Of a stretch of DNA of 64,000 nucleotides, positions 18,706 to 27,265 are shown piece by piece. The notes under the pieces are model-generated. The model searched no databases, was not told the DNA's origin, and saw nothing but the letters and a program-made list of their open reading frames with translations. Numbering within the stretch: the stretch's first letter is position 1; the number at the start of each line of letters is the position of its first letter. The stretch is from positions 1 through 64,000 of the forward strand of contig DASXEH010000069.1 of NCBI GenBank assembly GCA_036490215.1, given 5' to 3'. Both the position numbers and the translations under genes were made by a program. Source of the DNA: JASHSH01 sp036490215. GTDB taxonomy: Bacteria; Pseudomonadota; Alphaproteobacteria; Rhodospirillales; Magnetospirillaceae.

Positions 18706-19373
18706 TCGATAGACCCGCGGCGATCCTCCTCGATATCGAGGGGACGACCAGTTCGATTTCCTTCGTCGCCGACATTCTCTTTCCCTATGCGCGGCGGCAT
18801 CTGCCTGACTTCGTGGGGGCCCATAAAGGCGCGACGGCGATCAAGCAGATATTGGCCGATACGCGTATCCTGGCCGGCAGCGACGCCGATCCGGTCGTTA
18901 CCCTGATCCGGTGGATCGATGAGGATGTGAAGGCGGCCCCGCTCAAATCATTGCAGGGGCTGATCTGGGCGCAAGGTTACGAGAGCGGCGAGTTGAAGGG
19001 CCACGTCTATGATGATGCCCTCGATGCGATGCGCAATTGGAAAGCATCGGGCATTCCGCTTTACATCTACTCCTCAGGTTCGGTTCAGGCCCAGGTGCAG
19101 CTGTTCCAATACAATATCGGCGGCGACCTGCGCTCGCTTTTCGCCGGGCATTTCGATCTCGCCACCGGGCCCAAGGTCGAAGCCGAGAGCTATCGCAAGA
19201 TCGCCGCGGCAGTTGGCAAGCCACCAGGCTCGATCTTGTTCCTAAGCGACAATCCGAAGGAACTCGTCGCGGCACAGGCTGCGGGCCTGCGCGTCATCCA
19301 TGTTGTGCGCGAAAAGACTGTGCCGGACGATCGCTTTCCTATCGTGCACAGCTTCGCCGAGATCGCCGTTTAG
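18702..19373 (+). CDS. mtnC: enolase-phosphatase E1 (GTG start)
   Basis: A 223-residue HAD-superfamily enzyme that enolises and dephosphorylates the diketo intermediate of methionine salvage. The first HAD motif is changed as in the E1 group: ILLDIEGTTSSISFV, residues 6-20. Motif II is in YIYSSGSVQAQ near residue 115, and motif III is LFLSDNPKEL near residue 180. It starts with GTG overlapping the mtnD stop (GTGA). Its 3' end overlaps the convergent GMC gene by four bases. The remaining salvage genes (mtnA and the nucleosidase/kinase) are not in the window. Confidence 0.92.
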   Translation: MIDRPAAILLDIEGTTSSISFVADILFPYARRHLPDFVGAHKGATAIKQILADTRILAGSDADPVVTLIRWIDEDVKAAPLKSLQGLIWAQGYESGELKGHVYDDALDAMRNWKASGIPLYIYSSGSVQAQVQLFQYNIGGDLRSLFAGHFDLATGPKVEAESYRKIAAAVGKPPGSILFLSDNPKELVAAQAAGLRVIHVVREKTVPDDRFPIVHSFAEIAV

Positions 19374-20977
19374 GCGCCAGCGTCTTCGAGAATCATCTCG
19401 GCGCCTTTTTCACCGATCATCAGTGCGGCGGCGTTGGTGTTGCCCGACACCACGCGCGGCATGATCGAGGCATCGACGACGCGCAATCCCGGAACACCAT
19501 GGACGCGTAGTCGCGCATCGACAACCGCATCCGGCCCTGTGCCCATCTTGCAGGTGCAGGAGGGGTGGTAGATGGTGGCGGCCGAGGTGCGCGCCCAATC
19601 GAAGATCGCCTCGTTCGTCTGCGCCTTGGGGCCAGGCGCGTGTTCGCGGATTACGAGTTTGCCCAATGACGGCATCGTCGCGATGCGCCGCGCCAGTTTG
19701 ACCGCGCCGACGATCGTCTCGCGATCCTTCTGCGCCGTCAGATAATTGAGGCGGATGGCCGGCGCTTGAAATGGATCGGCGCTCTTCAAGGTGACGCTGC
19801 CGCGGCTTTCGGGGTGCAGCGTACACACTGACAGCGTGATGCCGTTGAAACTGTGCAACCCACGGCCGAGTTCGTCGGTCGATAGCAGCCCGCAGTGGAA
19901 TTCGACATCGGGCCGAGTCGAGGTCGGATGAACTTTGGTGAAGATCGTGACACGCGTCGGCCCATTAGCCAGCAAGCCGCCGTGTGTAAACATATAGCGC
20001 GCGCCGTGATAAGCCTTGAACAATGGATTGTTCAGCTGCGTGTTCAAAGTCGGCCGATTGATCTCAAAGCTCGGCCGTACCTGTACATGATCCATTAAGT
20101 TGCTGCCGACGCCGGTGAGCGCGTGGCGCGTCTCAATACCGTGCTGTTGCAGTTGTCCCGGCGCGCCGATGCCTGAGAGCATAAGAAGGTGCGGTGAATG
20201 GATCGCGCCTGCGGCCACGATCACTTCGCGGCCCGCGCGGGCTTCTTCTTCAGCGGCATCGCGTCCGCGCTTGTAGCGCACGCCGACCACGCGGTTGCCA
20301 TCGAAGATCAGCCCCGTGCTGCGCGCTTCGGTGATCACCTGCAGATTCGGGCGCTTCATCGCCGAGCGCAGAAAGGCGACGGCGGCGCTGCAGCGGCGCC
20401 CATTACGAACCGTAAATTGGAAGTAGCTGACGCCTTCCTGCGTGGCGCCGTTGTAGTCGTCGTTGTTGGGAATGCCGGCTTCGAGCGCGGCGCGGCGGAT
20501 CGCCTCGGTGATTGGGCTGCGATAGGCGATGTTGCTGACGCTCAGCGGTCCATCATAGCCATGATAGGCGCGCTCGCCGGGGCCCTCGCGCCGCTCCTGC
20601 CGCTTGAACAGCGGCAGCACGTCCTTCCACGCCCAGCCGGGATTCCCTTCGGCGGCCCAGCCGTCATAATCCTCGGGCTGGCCGCGCACATAGGCCTGCG
20701 CGTTGATCGAACTGCCACCGCCCAGCACCTTGCCGAGCGGGTAATAGACGCGCCGTCCGTTCAGCTCGGGTTCCGGTTCGCTCTCGTAACACCAGTTGAC
20801 GGTGGGATCGCTGATCGTGCGCGAATAGCCGATAGGAATGCGGATCCAGGGATTGGTATCGGCGGGCCCGGCTTCGAGCACCAGCACGCGATAGCGGCCA
20901 TTAGCAGTCAGGCGGTCGGCGAGAACGCAGCCTGCCGATCCTGCGCCGATAACAATGTAATCCCAATTGGCCGTCAT
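19370..20977 (-). CDS. GMC-family FAD oxidoreductase (choline dehydrogenase-like)
   Basis: A 535-residue flavoenzyme of the glucose-methanol-choline family, which oxidises alcohols. The ADP-binding motif YIVIGAGSAGCVLADRL is at residues 7-23. The GMC signature is VLGGGSSINAQAYVRG near residue 85. The C-terminal catalytic region has TIYHPSCTCKMG, with the active-site His, and GNTNAAALMIGEKGAEMI. The ATG at 20977 fits the family; the open frame runs 213 bases further into basic low-quality sequence. It is divergent from the SDR at 21061 with an 83-base shared promoter region. The substrate is unknown; an amino-alcohol would fit the nitrogen-related neighbours, but this is inference. Confidence 0.88.
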   Translation of the reverse strand: MTANWDYIVIGAGSAGCVLADRLTANGRYRVLVLEAGPADTNPWIRIPIGYSRTISDPTVNWCYESEPEPELNGRRVYYPLGKVLGGGSSINAQAYVRGQPEDYDGWAAEGNPGWAWKDVLPLFKRQERREGPGERAYHGYDGPLSVSNIAYRSPITEAIRRAALEAGIPNNDDYNGATQEGVSYFQFTVRNGRRCSAAVAFLRSAMKRPNLQVITEARSTGLIFDGNRVVGVRYKRGRDAAEEEARAGREVIVAAGAIHSPHLLMLSGIGAPGQLQQHGIETRHALTGVGSNLMDHVQVRPSFEINRPTLNTQLNNPLFKAYHGARYMFTHGGLLANGPTRVTIFTKVHPTSTRPDVEFHCGLLSTDELGRGLHSFNGITLSVCTLHPESRGSVTLKSADPFQAPAIRLNYLTAQKDRETIVGAVKLARRIATMPSLGKLVIREHAPGPKAQTNEAIFDWARTSAATIYHPSCTCKMGTGPDAVVDARLRVHGVPGLRVVDASIMPRVVSGNTNAAALMIGEKGAEMILEDAGA

Positions 20978-21060
20978 TTCCGGTCCTGTTTCCCATCCCC
21001 GCGCGACGCTATAACAATGTCGCCGGGGTGTCACGGGAACGAATGGACGAGGAGCGGGCG

Positions 21061-21843
21061 ATGCAATTGGGTCTGACGAATAAGGTCGCGATCGTAACGG
21101 GCGCCAGCAAGGGTATCGGCGCCGAGGTGGCCCGCGAACTCGCTCGCGAAGGCTGCGCCCTGGTTCTCGCCGCGCGCAGCGCAGACGCACTGACTGCGCG
21201 ATCTCTCGAAGTGCGCACCATGGGCCGTCAGGCCTTGGCGCATCCCTGCGATCTGCGCGACCCAGCCGCGCCGGCAGCGCTCGTCAAAGCCGCGCTCGAT
21301 GCGTTCGGCCGGATCGATATCATCGTCGCCAATGCTGGCGCAACCAAGCGCGGCGACTTCTTAGCGCTCACAGACGAGGATTGGGCCGACGGCTTTGCGC
21401 TCAAGTTCTTCGGCCATATGCGCCTAGTCCGCGCTGCATGGTCATCGCTCGCCGCAAACCAAGGATCGGTGACGATCATCTCGGGTGCCGGCGGACGGAC
21501 GCCGGGGCCTGAATTCACGATCGGCGGTTCGGTCAACGCGGCGTTGCTGTCGCTGACCAAGGCACTAGCCGATCGTGGCGTGAAGGATCAGGTGCGCGTC
21601 AATGTGATCTGCCCCGGCAATGTGCGCACCGATCGGCTGGCGGCCCGCATCCGCAGCAAAGCGGAAGCCTTGGGTGTTGATGAAGCCAAGGCCGTCGACG
21701 CGATCGTGGCCGAAGCGAATATCATCCGCATGGGCGAACCCGACGACATTGCCGGTCTGGTTGCCTATGTCGCCAGCGCCCGTGCGCGCTATCTTCACGG
21801 TGCGATGATCGATATGGACGGTGGCCAGACCAAGACCCTGTGA
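21061..21843 (+). CDS. SDR-family protein lacking the usual YxxxK catalytic motif
   Basis: A 260-residue SDR fold with the cofactor motif VTGASKGIGAEVAREL at residues 11-26, NAG near residue 90, and a normal C-terminal closing segment YLHGAMIDMDGGQ. Where YxxxK should be, it reads PGPEFTIGGSVNAALLSL, with Phe in the expected Tyr position and no Lys four residues on. It may be a divergent branch with another mechanism, or a non-catalytic protein. The ATG at 21061 has GAGGAGCGG upstream; earlier in-frame codons at 21028 and 21043 are weaker. Confidence 0.8.
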   Translation: MQLGLTNKVAIVTGASKGIGAEVARELAREGCALVLAARSADALTARSLEVRTMGRQALAHPCDLRDPAAPAALVKAALDAFGRIDIIVANAGATKRGDFLALTDEDWADGFALKFFGHMRLVRAAWSSLAANQGSVTIISGAGGRTPGPEFTIGGSVNAALLSLTKALADRGVKDQVRVNVICPGNVRTDRLAARIRSKAEALGVDEAKAVDAIVAEANIIRMGEPDDIAGLVAYVASARARYLHGAMIDMDGGQTKTL

Positions 21844-22020
21844 CAAGACGATCGGGCACCTGTCCGCGGGTAAATCGGCCAAGGACGGTCCGTATTGATG
21901 GGTTGCTTGCGCCATTGATGAGCTATGCGCAAACCTCGCTAGCGTCACGTAAAAAAGCGATTGAACACCCCTCCGGAGGCTCTACCATGATCCGCGGTTG
22001 GTCAGGGGAGCATTCGATCG

Positions 22021-22845
22021 ATGAAGCGCTATTGGGCCGAGTTCACCAGCGAAGAGTTTGCCCATATGGATGTCGGGCGGATGATCGCGGTTCTGCCCGT
22101 CGCCGCCATCGAAGCCCATGGGCCGCATCTGCCCCTCATCGTCGACAGTGCGATCATCGAAGCGGTGATCGATGCGGCGATTCCGAAAATTCCCAACAAT
22201 CTATTAGTCGGTTTTCTGCCCACGCAGCGAGTCGGCAAGAGCAACGAGCATGAACGCTATCCCGGCACCTTGACCTTCACGGTCGAGACGTTGCTGCACG
22301 TGTGGATGGAAATCGGTGCCTGTGTTGCTGCCTCGGGCGTGCGCAAGCTGCTCATCCTGAACAGCCATGGCGGGCAGATGGCGCTGCTCGAAGTGGTGGC
22401 GCGCGATCTGCGTGCGAAACACAACATCATGGTTGTCAGTTCGAACACCTACACGCTTGGGTTGCCCGAGGGCATGTTTACGCCGAGCGAGATGCTCCAT
22501 GGCATCCATGGCGGCGACAAAGAGACCTCGGTGATGCTCCATCTGCGCCCCGATCTGGTGAAGATGGACAAGGCGCAAGATTTCCATTCACTCACCGAGG
22601 ATATGGTGCGTGATTACAAATACCTGTCGCTGATGCCGAAAGGCAAAGTGGCGTGGCAGTCGCACGACCTCAACCCTCTGGGTGCGGCCGGCAATGCCAC
22701 CATTGCCACGGCGGAGAAGGGCAAGAAGGTGCTCGACTTCATCTCGGATCGTCTGGTCGAGCTTCTACAGGAGGTCGATCGCGCACCGCTCTCCTGGCTC
22801 GACAACGAGCCGGCGTGGTCCGTGAACAAGGACAAGAAAAAGTGA
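22021..22845 (+). CDS. creatininase-family amidohydrolase
   Basis: A 274-residue member of the creatininase/FAPy-deformylase family, metal-dependent enzymes that open cyclic amides or cleave formamides. Metal-binding residues visible are Glu and two His in AIEAHGPHLPLIVDS near residues 31-45, His in LNSHGGQMAL near residue 121, and the acidic pair in HGGDKETSVML near residue 165. Other conserved pieces are NEHERYPGTLTF and the C-terminal QSHDLNPLGAAGNAT. The stop overlaps the next GTG start (GTGA). Creatinine is only one possible substrate of the family. Confidence 0.88.
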   Translation: MKRYWAEFTSEEFAHMDVGRMIAVLPVAAIEAHGPHLPLIVDSAIIEAVIDAAIPKIPNNLLVGFLPTQRVGKSNEHERYPGTLTFTVETLLHVWMEIGACVAASGVRKLLILNSHGGQMALLEVVARDLRAKHNIMVVSSNTYTLGLPEGMFTPSEMLHGIHGGDKETSVMLHLRPDLVKMDKAQDFHSLTEDMVRDYKYLSLMPKGKVAWQSHDLNPLGAAGNATIATAEKGKKVLDFISDRLVELLQEVDRAPLSWLDNEPAWSVNKDKKK

Positions 22846-23294
22846 GCGACGCCGGGATCGCTAAACCGCTGGCGCGTTATTCCGCGTTCAAACGCGTCGG
22901 CGATTTCGTTTTCCTGTCCGGCATCATCGCCGTCGATCCGACCCGCGCCAAAATCATTTCCGGCTTTGCCGATATACCGGCCGATATGCGCAGGCAGCTG
23001 GGCGAGACCGGCGAGTTCTCCGTCGATATCCGCCAGGGGCCGATCCTGGCGCAGAGCTGGTACATCTTCGACCGGATCCGCAGCACGATGGAGACGGCGG
23101 GCGGCAGCATGAAGGACGTCTTCAAGTTGGTGCAGTACTTCAAGGATATCGACGACTTCCCCCTCTATTCGAAGGTCCGCACGAGTTTTTTCCCCGATGA
23201 GCCGCCGGTTTCCACGATCGTGCAGGTCTCCGAGATGCTGCCGTCGCCGGACATCCTAATCGAAGTCGAAGCCACTGCGTATTTGCCCAGGTGA
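22842..23294 (+). CDS. RidA-family (YjgF/YER057c) deaminase-like protein (GTG start)
   Basis: A 150-residue RidA-fold protein. Conserved features are GDFVFLSGIIAVDP near residue 18, GGSMKDVFKLVQYFKDIDDF near residue 85, and the closing IEVEATAYLP, with the family's conserved Glu. RidA proteins hydrolyse reactive enamine and imine intermediates released in amino-compound catabolism; some branches are specific deaminases within degradation operons. The GTG start overlaps the creatininase-family stop, and only four bases separate it from the FAD oxidase, so all three are one transcription unit. Confidence 0.85.
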   Translation: MSDAGIAKPLARYSAFKRVGDFVFLSGIIAVDPTRAKIISGFADIPADMRRQLGETGEFSVDIRQGPILAQSWYIFDRIRSTMETAGGSMKDVFKLVQYFKDIDDFPLYSKVRTSFFPDEPPVSTIVQVSEMLPSPDILIEVEATAYLPR

Positions 23295-23298
23295 ATGA

Positions 23299-24687
23299 AT
23301 GACTGATCGTTCTGCGTTTCTCGCTGCCATTGGTGATGTGCCAGTCCTGAAGGACCCGTTGCGCGTCAAGCAGAAGAGCCGCGACTATTTCTGGTACAGC
23401 CCCGTGCTGAAGCGTCAGCTCGACGACATCGTCGCTGACGCGATCGTCATGCCGCGCAACGAGGCCGATGTGCTGATGGTGCTTAAGGCTTGCTACAAGC
23501 ACGATGTGCCGCTGACGACACGCGGCACGGGCACGGGCAACTATGGTCAGGCGATGCCGGTCCGTGGCGGTATCGTGCTCGACATCTCGATGATGGATGA
23601 GTTGGTGTGGGTGAAGCCGGGCGTTTGCCGTGTCCAGGCCGGCAAGAAGATTGTCGAGCTCGATGACGCGCTCGCTAAGCATGGCCAGGAAGTGCGGATG
23701 TTCCCGTCTACACGCCGCACCGCCACGATCGGCGGTTTCGTGGCGGGCGGGTCGGGCGGCATCGGCTCGATCACCTGGGGCATGCTGCGCGAACGCGGCA
23801 ACATCGTCGCTGCACGGATCGCAACGATGGAAGAAGAGCCGCGGATCATCGAGTTGCGCGGCACCGATATTCCCAAGATCAGCCATTCCTATGGCGTGAC
23901 CGGCATCATCACGGAACTCGAAATGCCGCTGACGACTCATCAGAACTGGATCGATGCCGTCATAGTGTTCGACGATTTCATGGATGCCGCACGTTTCGGC
24001 CAGGAACTGGCTGAGCAACCGGGTATCCTGAAGAAGTTGTGCACGGTGTTGGCATCGCCGATCCCGCAGCTGTATTTCAAGCCGCTGGCTGGGCTGGTGC
24101 CGGATGGCAGGGCTTGTGCAATGGTGATCATCGCCGAGCACTCATGGGAAGCGTTCGAGATTCTGGCGCGCGAACGGGGTGCCGAGATCGTCTACCGCAA
24201 GACTGAGCACGAAGTCGAAGAAGAGCGCCGTGTGCCGATCTACGAATATACTTGGAATCACACTACGCTCTGGGCGCTGAAGGTCGATCCGACGATCACC
24301 TATCTCCAGACGCGTTTCCCGGTCGGTAAGAATATCGAGCTGGTTGAGCACATGTATCGCCATTTCGGCGACGAAGTGCCGATGCACCTTGAATTCGTAC
24401 GCGATGGGAAAGCCTTCTCCTGCGCGGCGCTCCAGTTGGTGCGTTTCACCACCGAAGAACGCCTCAACGAGATCATGGCCTATCACGAGGCCCATGGTTG
24501 TCAGCAATTCAACCCGCATGCCTACACACTCGAAGAGGGCGGCATGAAGCAGGTCGATCAGCTACAGCTCGACTTCAAGCGGCAGGTCGATCCCAAGGGG
24601 CTGCTCAATCCCGGTAAGATGCTGGCTTGGGAAGATCCGAGTTGGAAACCAGGCGGCAGCAAGCAATTGCGGGCCTCGGCAGGCTGA
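23299..24687 (+). CDS. FAD-linked oxidase (VAO/PCMH type)
   Basis: A 462-residue flavoprotein with the FAD_binding_4 domain at about residues 45-220. Its motifs are LTTRGTGTGNYGQAMPVRGG and the Gly-rich IGGFVAGGSGGIGSITWG. A C-terminal substrate domain ends with LNPGKMLAWEDPSW, the LNPGK motif common in glycolate-oxidase and D-lactate-dehydrogenase relatives. No signal peptide is present, so it is cytoplasmic. It follows RidA closely and precedes the Rieske oxygenase by 12 bases, pointing to a shared oxidative pathway. The substrate is unknown. Confidence 0.85.
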   Translation: MTDRSAFLAAIGDVPVLKDPLRVKQKSRDYFWYSPVLKRQLDDIVADAIVMPRNEADVLMVLKACYKHDVPLTTRGTGTGNYGQAMPVRGGIVLDISMMDELVWVKPGVCRVQAGKKIVELDDALAKHGQEVRMFPSTRRTATIGGFVAGGSGGIGSITWGMLRERGNIVAARIATMEEEPRIIELRGTDIPKISHSYGVTGIITELEMPLTTHQNWIDAVIVFDDFMDAARFGQELAEQPGILKKLCTVLASPIPQLYFKPLAGLVPDGRACAMVIIAEHSWEAFEILARERGAEIVYRKTEHEVEEERRVPIYEYTWNHTTLWALKVDPTITYLQTRFPVGKNIELVEHMYRHFGDEVPMHLEFVRDGKAFSCAALQLVRFTTEERLNEIMAYHEAHGCQQFNPHAYTLEEGGMKQVDQLQLDFKRQVDPKGLLNPGKMLAWEDPSWKPGGSKQLRASAG

Positions 24688-24699
24688 GCAGGTCACACA

Positions 24700-26016
24700 A
24701 TGCTCTCGGCGCAGGATAACGAAACCCTTACCCGCGTCGGTCCCGGTACGCCGATGGGCGAGTTGATGCGGCAGTATTGGCTGCCGGCCTGCAAATCGTC
24801 CGAACTTGTCGCCGATGGAACGCCGCTGCGGCTGATGCTGTTAGGCGAGAAGCTGATCGGCTTCCGCGACAGCAGCGGCCGTGTCGGTATCATGGATCAC
24901 CGCTGCCCACATCGCTGTGTCTCGCTGTTCTTTGGCCGCAACGAGGAAGGCGGGTTGCGCTGCATCTATCACGGCTGGAAGTTTGATGTGGATGGCAACT
25001 GCCTCGACATGCCGAATGTCCCGCCAGGGAAGCGCTTTGAAGACCGTATCCATGCTAAGGCCTATAAGACCTTCGAGCGCCACGGCGTGGTGTGGGTCTA
25101 TATGGGCGCGCGTGAGACGGTGCCGCCGCCGCCGATGGTCGAAGCCACACTGCTACCCGAAGGCGAGGCGCGCGTCACCATGACGCAGCGCGACTGCAAT
25201 TGGCTGCAGGCGCTGGAGGGCGATCTCGACACCTCCCATTTCGGTTTCCTGCATATGGGCTGCGTCAAGGTCGAGGACATCGATCCGGCCAATATGCACA
25301 AGTATTCGATCACCGATCGCGCCCCCGAGTTCCAGGTGAAGGAAACCGATTGGGGTATGATGTGCGGTGCCTATCGCAAGGCCGATCCCGGCAATACCTA
25401 TTGGCGCATTTCGCACTTTCTGTTCCCGTTCTGGGCGCTGTTTCCCGACGGCACCTTTGAAGACAACGTGACCGCCGATGCCTGGGTGCCGTTGGATGAC
25501 ACCCACACGATGTTCGTCAATTTCGCCTGGACCAAGCGCACGTCGCCGCTGCGGACATTGAAGGACGGACGCACTATTCCCGGCCTCGAATACAAGCACG
25601 ATATGCTACCGCAGACTGAGGATTGGCTGGGGCGGGGGCGTCTGGCCAGCAACGGTGCTAACGATCACCGTATCGACCGCGAGGCGCAGCGCACCCAGAG
25701 CTTTACCGGCGTCACAGGGATCACGATTCAGGATCAGTTGGCCACCGAGAGCATGGGGCCGATTGTCGACCGAGCCTTCGAGCATCTGGCGCCCAGCGAT
25801 GCGATGGTGGCCCGCACGCGTCAGCGCATGCTGAAAGCGGTTCGCGCGCTGGCAAAGGACGGCACGGCCCCGCCTGGGGTCGACAATCCCGAGGTTAATC
25901 TTTGGGCACGCAGCGGCTCTTTCGTTGCCCCGGAAGGCCAAGATTGGCTCGACGCCTATGCCGCGCATGTGCGCCAATCGGTCAGTCCATCGGGCGTATT
26001 GCGTGCGGCGGAATAA
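24700..26016 (+). CDS. Rieske non-heme iron oxygenase, phthalate-dioxygenase-like
   Basis: A 438-residue oxygenase. The Rieske cluster ligands are Cys69 and His71 (CPHRC) and Cys88 and His91 (CIYHGW). The catalytic domain has the mononuclear iron site in LEGDLDTSHFGFLH, with bridging Asp177, His180 and His185 in the family spacing. This is a complete ring-hydroxylating or O/N-demethylating oxygenase alpha subunit. No dedicated reductase or ferredoxin lies next to it. It is preceded at 12 bases by the FAD-linked oxidase and followed by a sigma-54-like promoter for the transporter gene. Confidence 0.9.
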   Translation: MLSAQDNETLTRVGPGTPMGELMRQYWLPACKSSELVADGTPLRLMLLGEKLIGFRDSSGRVGIMDHRCPHRCVSLFFGRNEEGGLRCIYHGWKFDVDGNCLDMPNVPPGKRFEDRIHAKAYKTFERHGVVWVYMGARETVPPPPMVEATLLPEGEARVTMTQRDCNWLQALEGDLDTSHFGFLHMGCVKVEDIDPANMHKYSITDRAPEFQVKETDWGMMCGAYRKADPGNTYWRISHFLFPFWALFPDGTFEDNVTADAWVPLDDTHTMFVNFAWTKRTSPLRTLKDGRTIPGLEYKHDMLPQTEDWLGRGRLASNGANDHRIDREAQRTQSFTGVTGITIQDQLATESMGPIVDRAFEHLAPSDAMVARTRQRMLKAVRALAKDGTAPPGVDNPEVNLWARSGSFVAPEGQDWLDAYAAHVRQSVSPSGVLRAAE

Positions 26017-26063
26017 GCACTTCCGGGCCTTTGGCCAGAGGTTGAATTGTAGGGTTTGGGGGC

Positions 26064-26080
26064 CTGGTATATAGTTTGCT
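26064..26080 (+). promoter_or_regulatory. sigma-54-type promoter of the first NMT1-type binding protein
   Basis: CTGGTATATAGTTTGCT has the invariant GG and GC elements ten bases apart, and a full TTGCT at -12. The -24 element is TGGTAT rather than TGGCAC, so it is weaker than the other two sigma-54 sites. It lies about 67 bases upstream of the ATG at 26147, in a 130-base intergenic region, at the proper orientation. Confidence 0.55.
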
Positions 26081-26146
26081 TAGGGTGTGTCTAGGATTGC
26101 GGCCGCTTCGCTGGTCGATACAAGCCTTTAGTCACGGGGAGACCTC

Positions 26147-27175
26147 ATGATGAAGTCGTTGAAAAAGACGGGGATGGCGCGCGCATTGGTGCGCGGCGCA
26201 GTTGCGGTTGCGGGCACGATGGCATTTGTGTTGCCGAACATCGCCCAGGCCGCCGACCAAGTGAAGTTCATCGCCGATTGGACCGCCGAGGCCGAGCATG
26301 GATGCTTCTATCAGTCGAAGGCCGATGGCACCTACGAGAAGGCCGGTCTCGACGTTTCGATCCAGTCGGGTGGTCCCAGCGTCAATGGGCCGCAGCTGCT
26401 TGCCGCGGGCGCGGTTGATTTCGCGATCATCTCGTCGGGCATCCAGGCGATCGGGATGACCAAGAACAAGATTCCGATCACGATCGTCGCAGCTCTGATG
26501 CAGCGTAACGAACAGATCCTGATGGCCCATAAAGAAGCAGGTATGCATTCGCTTGCCGACATGAAGGGCAAGCCGGTCATGATCTCGTCCTTCTCGGTGC
26601 AGGCCTACTGGCCGTGGCTGTCGGCGGAATTCGGCTTCACCGAAGATCAGATCCGTCCGTACAACTTCAACCTCGCGCCGTTCCTGCAGGACAAGACGAC
26701 GATCCAGCAGGGTTACCTGACCAGCGAGCCCTTCGCCGCGAAGAAGGGCGGCGCCAACCCGCAGGTCTTCCTGCTGGCGGATTATGGCTATGTCGATACC
26801 GGTTCGCTGATTGGCGTGCGGACGGACTGGATTAAGAGCAAGCCCGATCTGATCAAGCGCTTCATCGATGCGACCATGAAGGGCTGCTACAACTTCCTGA
26901 ACGGCGATCCCAGTGTGGCCTTCGCCGCGATCAAGAAGGACAACCCGGAAATGGGCGACGACCAGATGAAGTACACTTGGGATCAGCTCAAGGCGAATGA
27001 GATATTCACCAGCGGCGATGCCAAGACGCTCGGCATCGGCGCGATGACCGACGCGCGCTGGAAGGCGATCTGGGACCAGATGGTCAAAGACAAGATCAGC
27101 GACCCGGGCGAAGACTACAAGGCCGCTTACGATTCGCAGTTCGTGAACAAGAAAGTCGGCATGCCCGCGCAATAG
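26147..27175 (+). CDS. ABC solute-binding protein, NMT1/THI5-like (first copy)
   Basis: A 342-residue periplasmic binding protein with a signal peptide (hydrophobic residues 16-32, cleavage after AQA near residue 36). The mature protein begins with FIADWTAEAEHGCFYQSKAD, the pattern of NMT1-like proteins whose relatives bind hydroxymethylpyrimidine, riboflavin precursors, sulfonates or other small ring or anionic compounds. GGGAGACC precedes the start. A strong terminator follows at 27202. It is a paralogue of the next gene, with shared stretches such as SGDAKTLGIGAMTDARWK. Its partner ATPase and permease are probably those encoded convergently at 30220-31889. Confidence 0.87.
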   Translation: MMKSLKKTGMARALVRGAVAVAGTMAFVLPNIAQAADQVKFIADWTAEAEHGCFYQSKADGTYEKAGLDVSIQSGGPSVNGPQLLAAGAVDFAIISSGIQAIGMTKNKIPITIVAALMQRNEQILMAHKEAGMHSLADMKGKPVMISSFSVQAYWPWLSAEFGFTEDQIRPYNFNLAPFLQDKTTIQQGYLTSEPFAAKKGGANPQVFLLADYGYVDTGSLIGVRTDWIKSKPDLIKRFIDATMKGCYNFLNGDPSVAFAAIKKDNPEMGDDQMKYTWDQLKANEIFTSGDAKTLGIGAMTDARWKAIWDQMVKDKISDPGEDYKAAYDSQFVNKKVGMPAQ

Positions 27176-27201
27176 GCGCCGTCGGCCTGATACGAACATC
27201 A

Positions 27202-27237
27202 ACGCCGGGGCGGTTACGACGCTGCCCCGGCGTTTTT
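27202..27237 (+). terminator. intrinsic terminator after the first binding-protein gene
   Basis: A 10-bp perfect stem (ACGCCGGGGC at 27202-27211 with GCCCCGGCGT at 27224-27233) and a 12-base loop are followed by a run of five T. It lies between the two paralogous binding-protein genes. It should limit read-through, so the first protein can be made in excess over the downstream genes. Confidence 0.85.
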
Positions 27238-27265
27238 AATTGAAGCTTTGAGTGGGGATAAGGCG

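Noticed and set aside
21855..21872. GG-N10-GC upstream of the creatininase-family gene, considered as a fourth sigma-54 promoter
   Set aside because: Bases around the GG and GC do not match TGGCAC or TTGC, and the distance to the gene is long.
26003..26020. GTGC-N10-GCAC dyad upstream of the sigma-54-like site, considered as an NtrC site
   Set aside because: The half-sites are in the opposite sense to the NtrC consensus, and the dyad lies within and just past the end of the Rieske gene.
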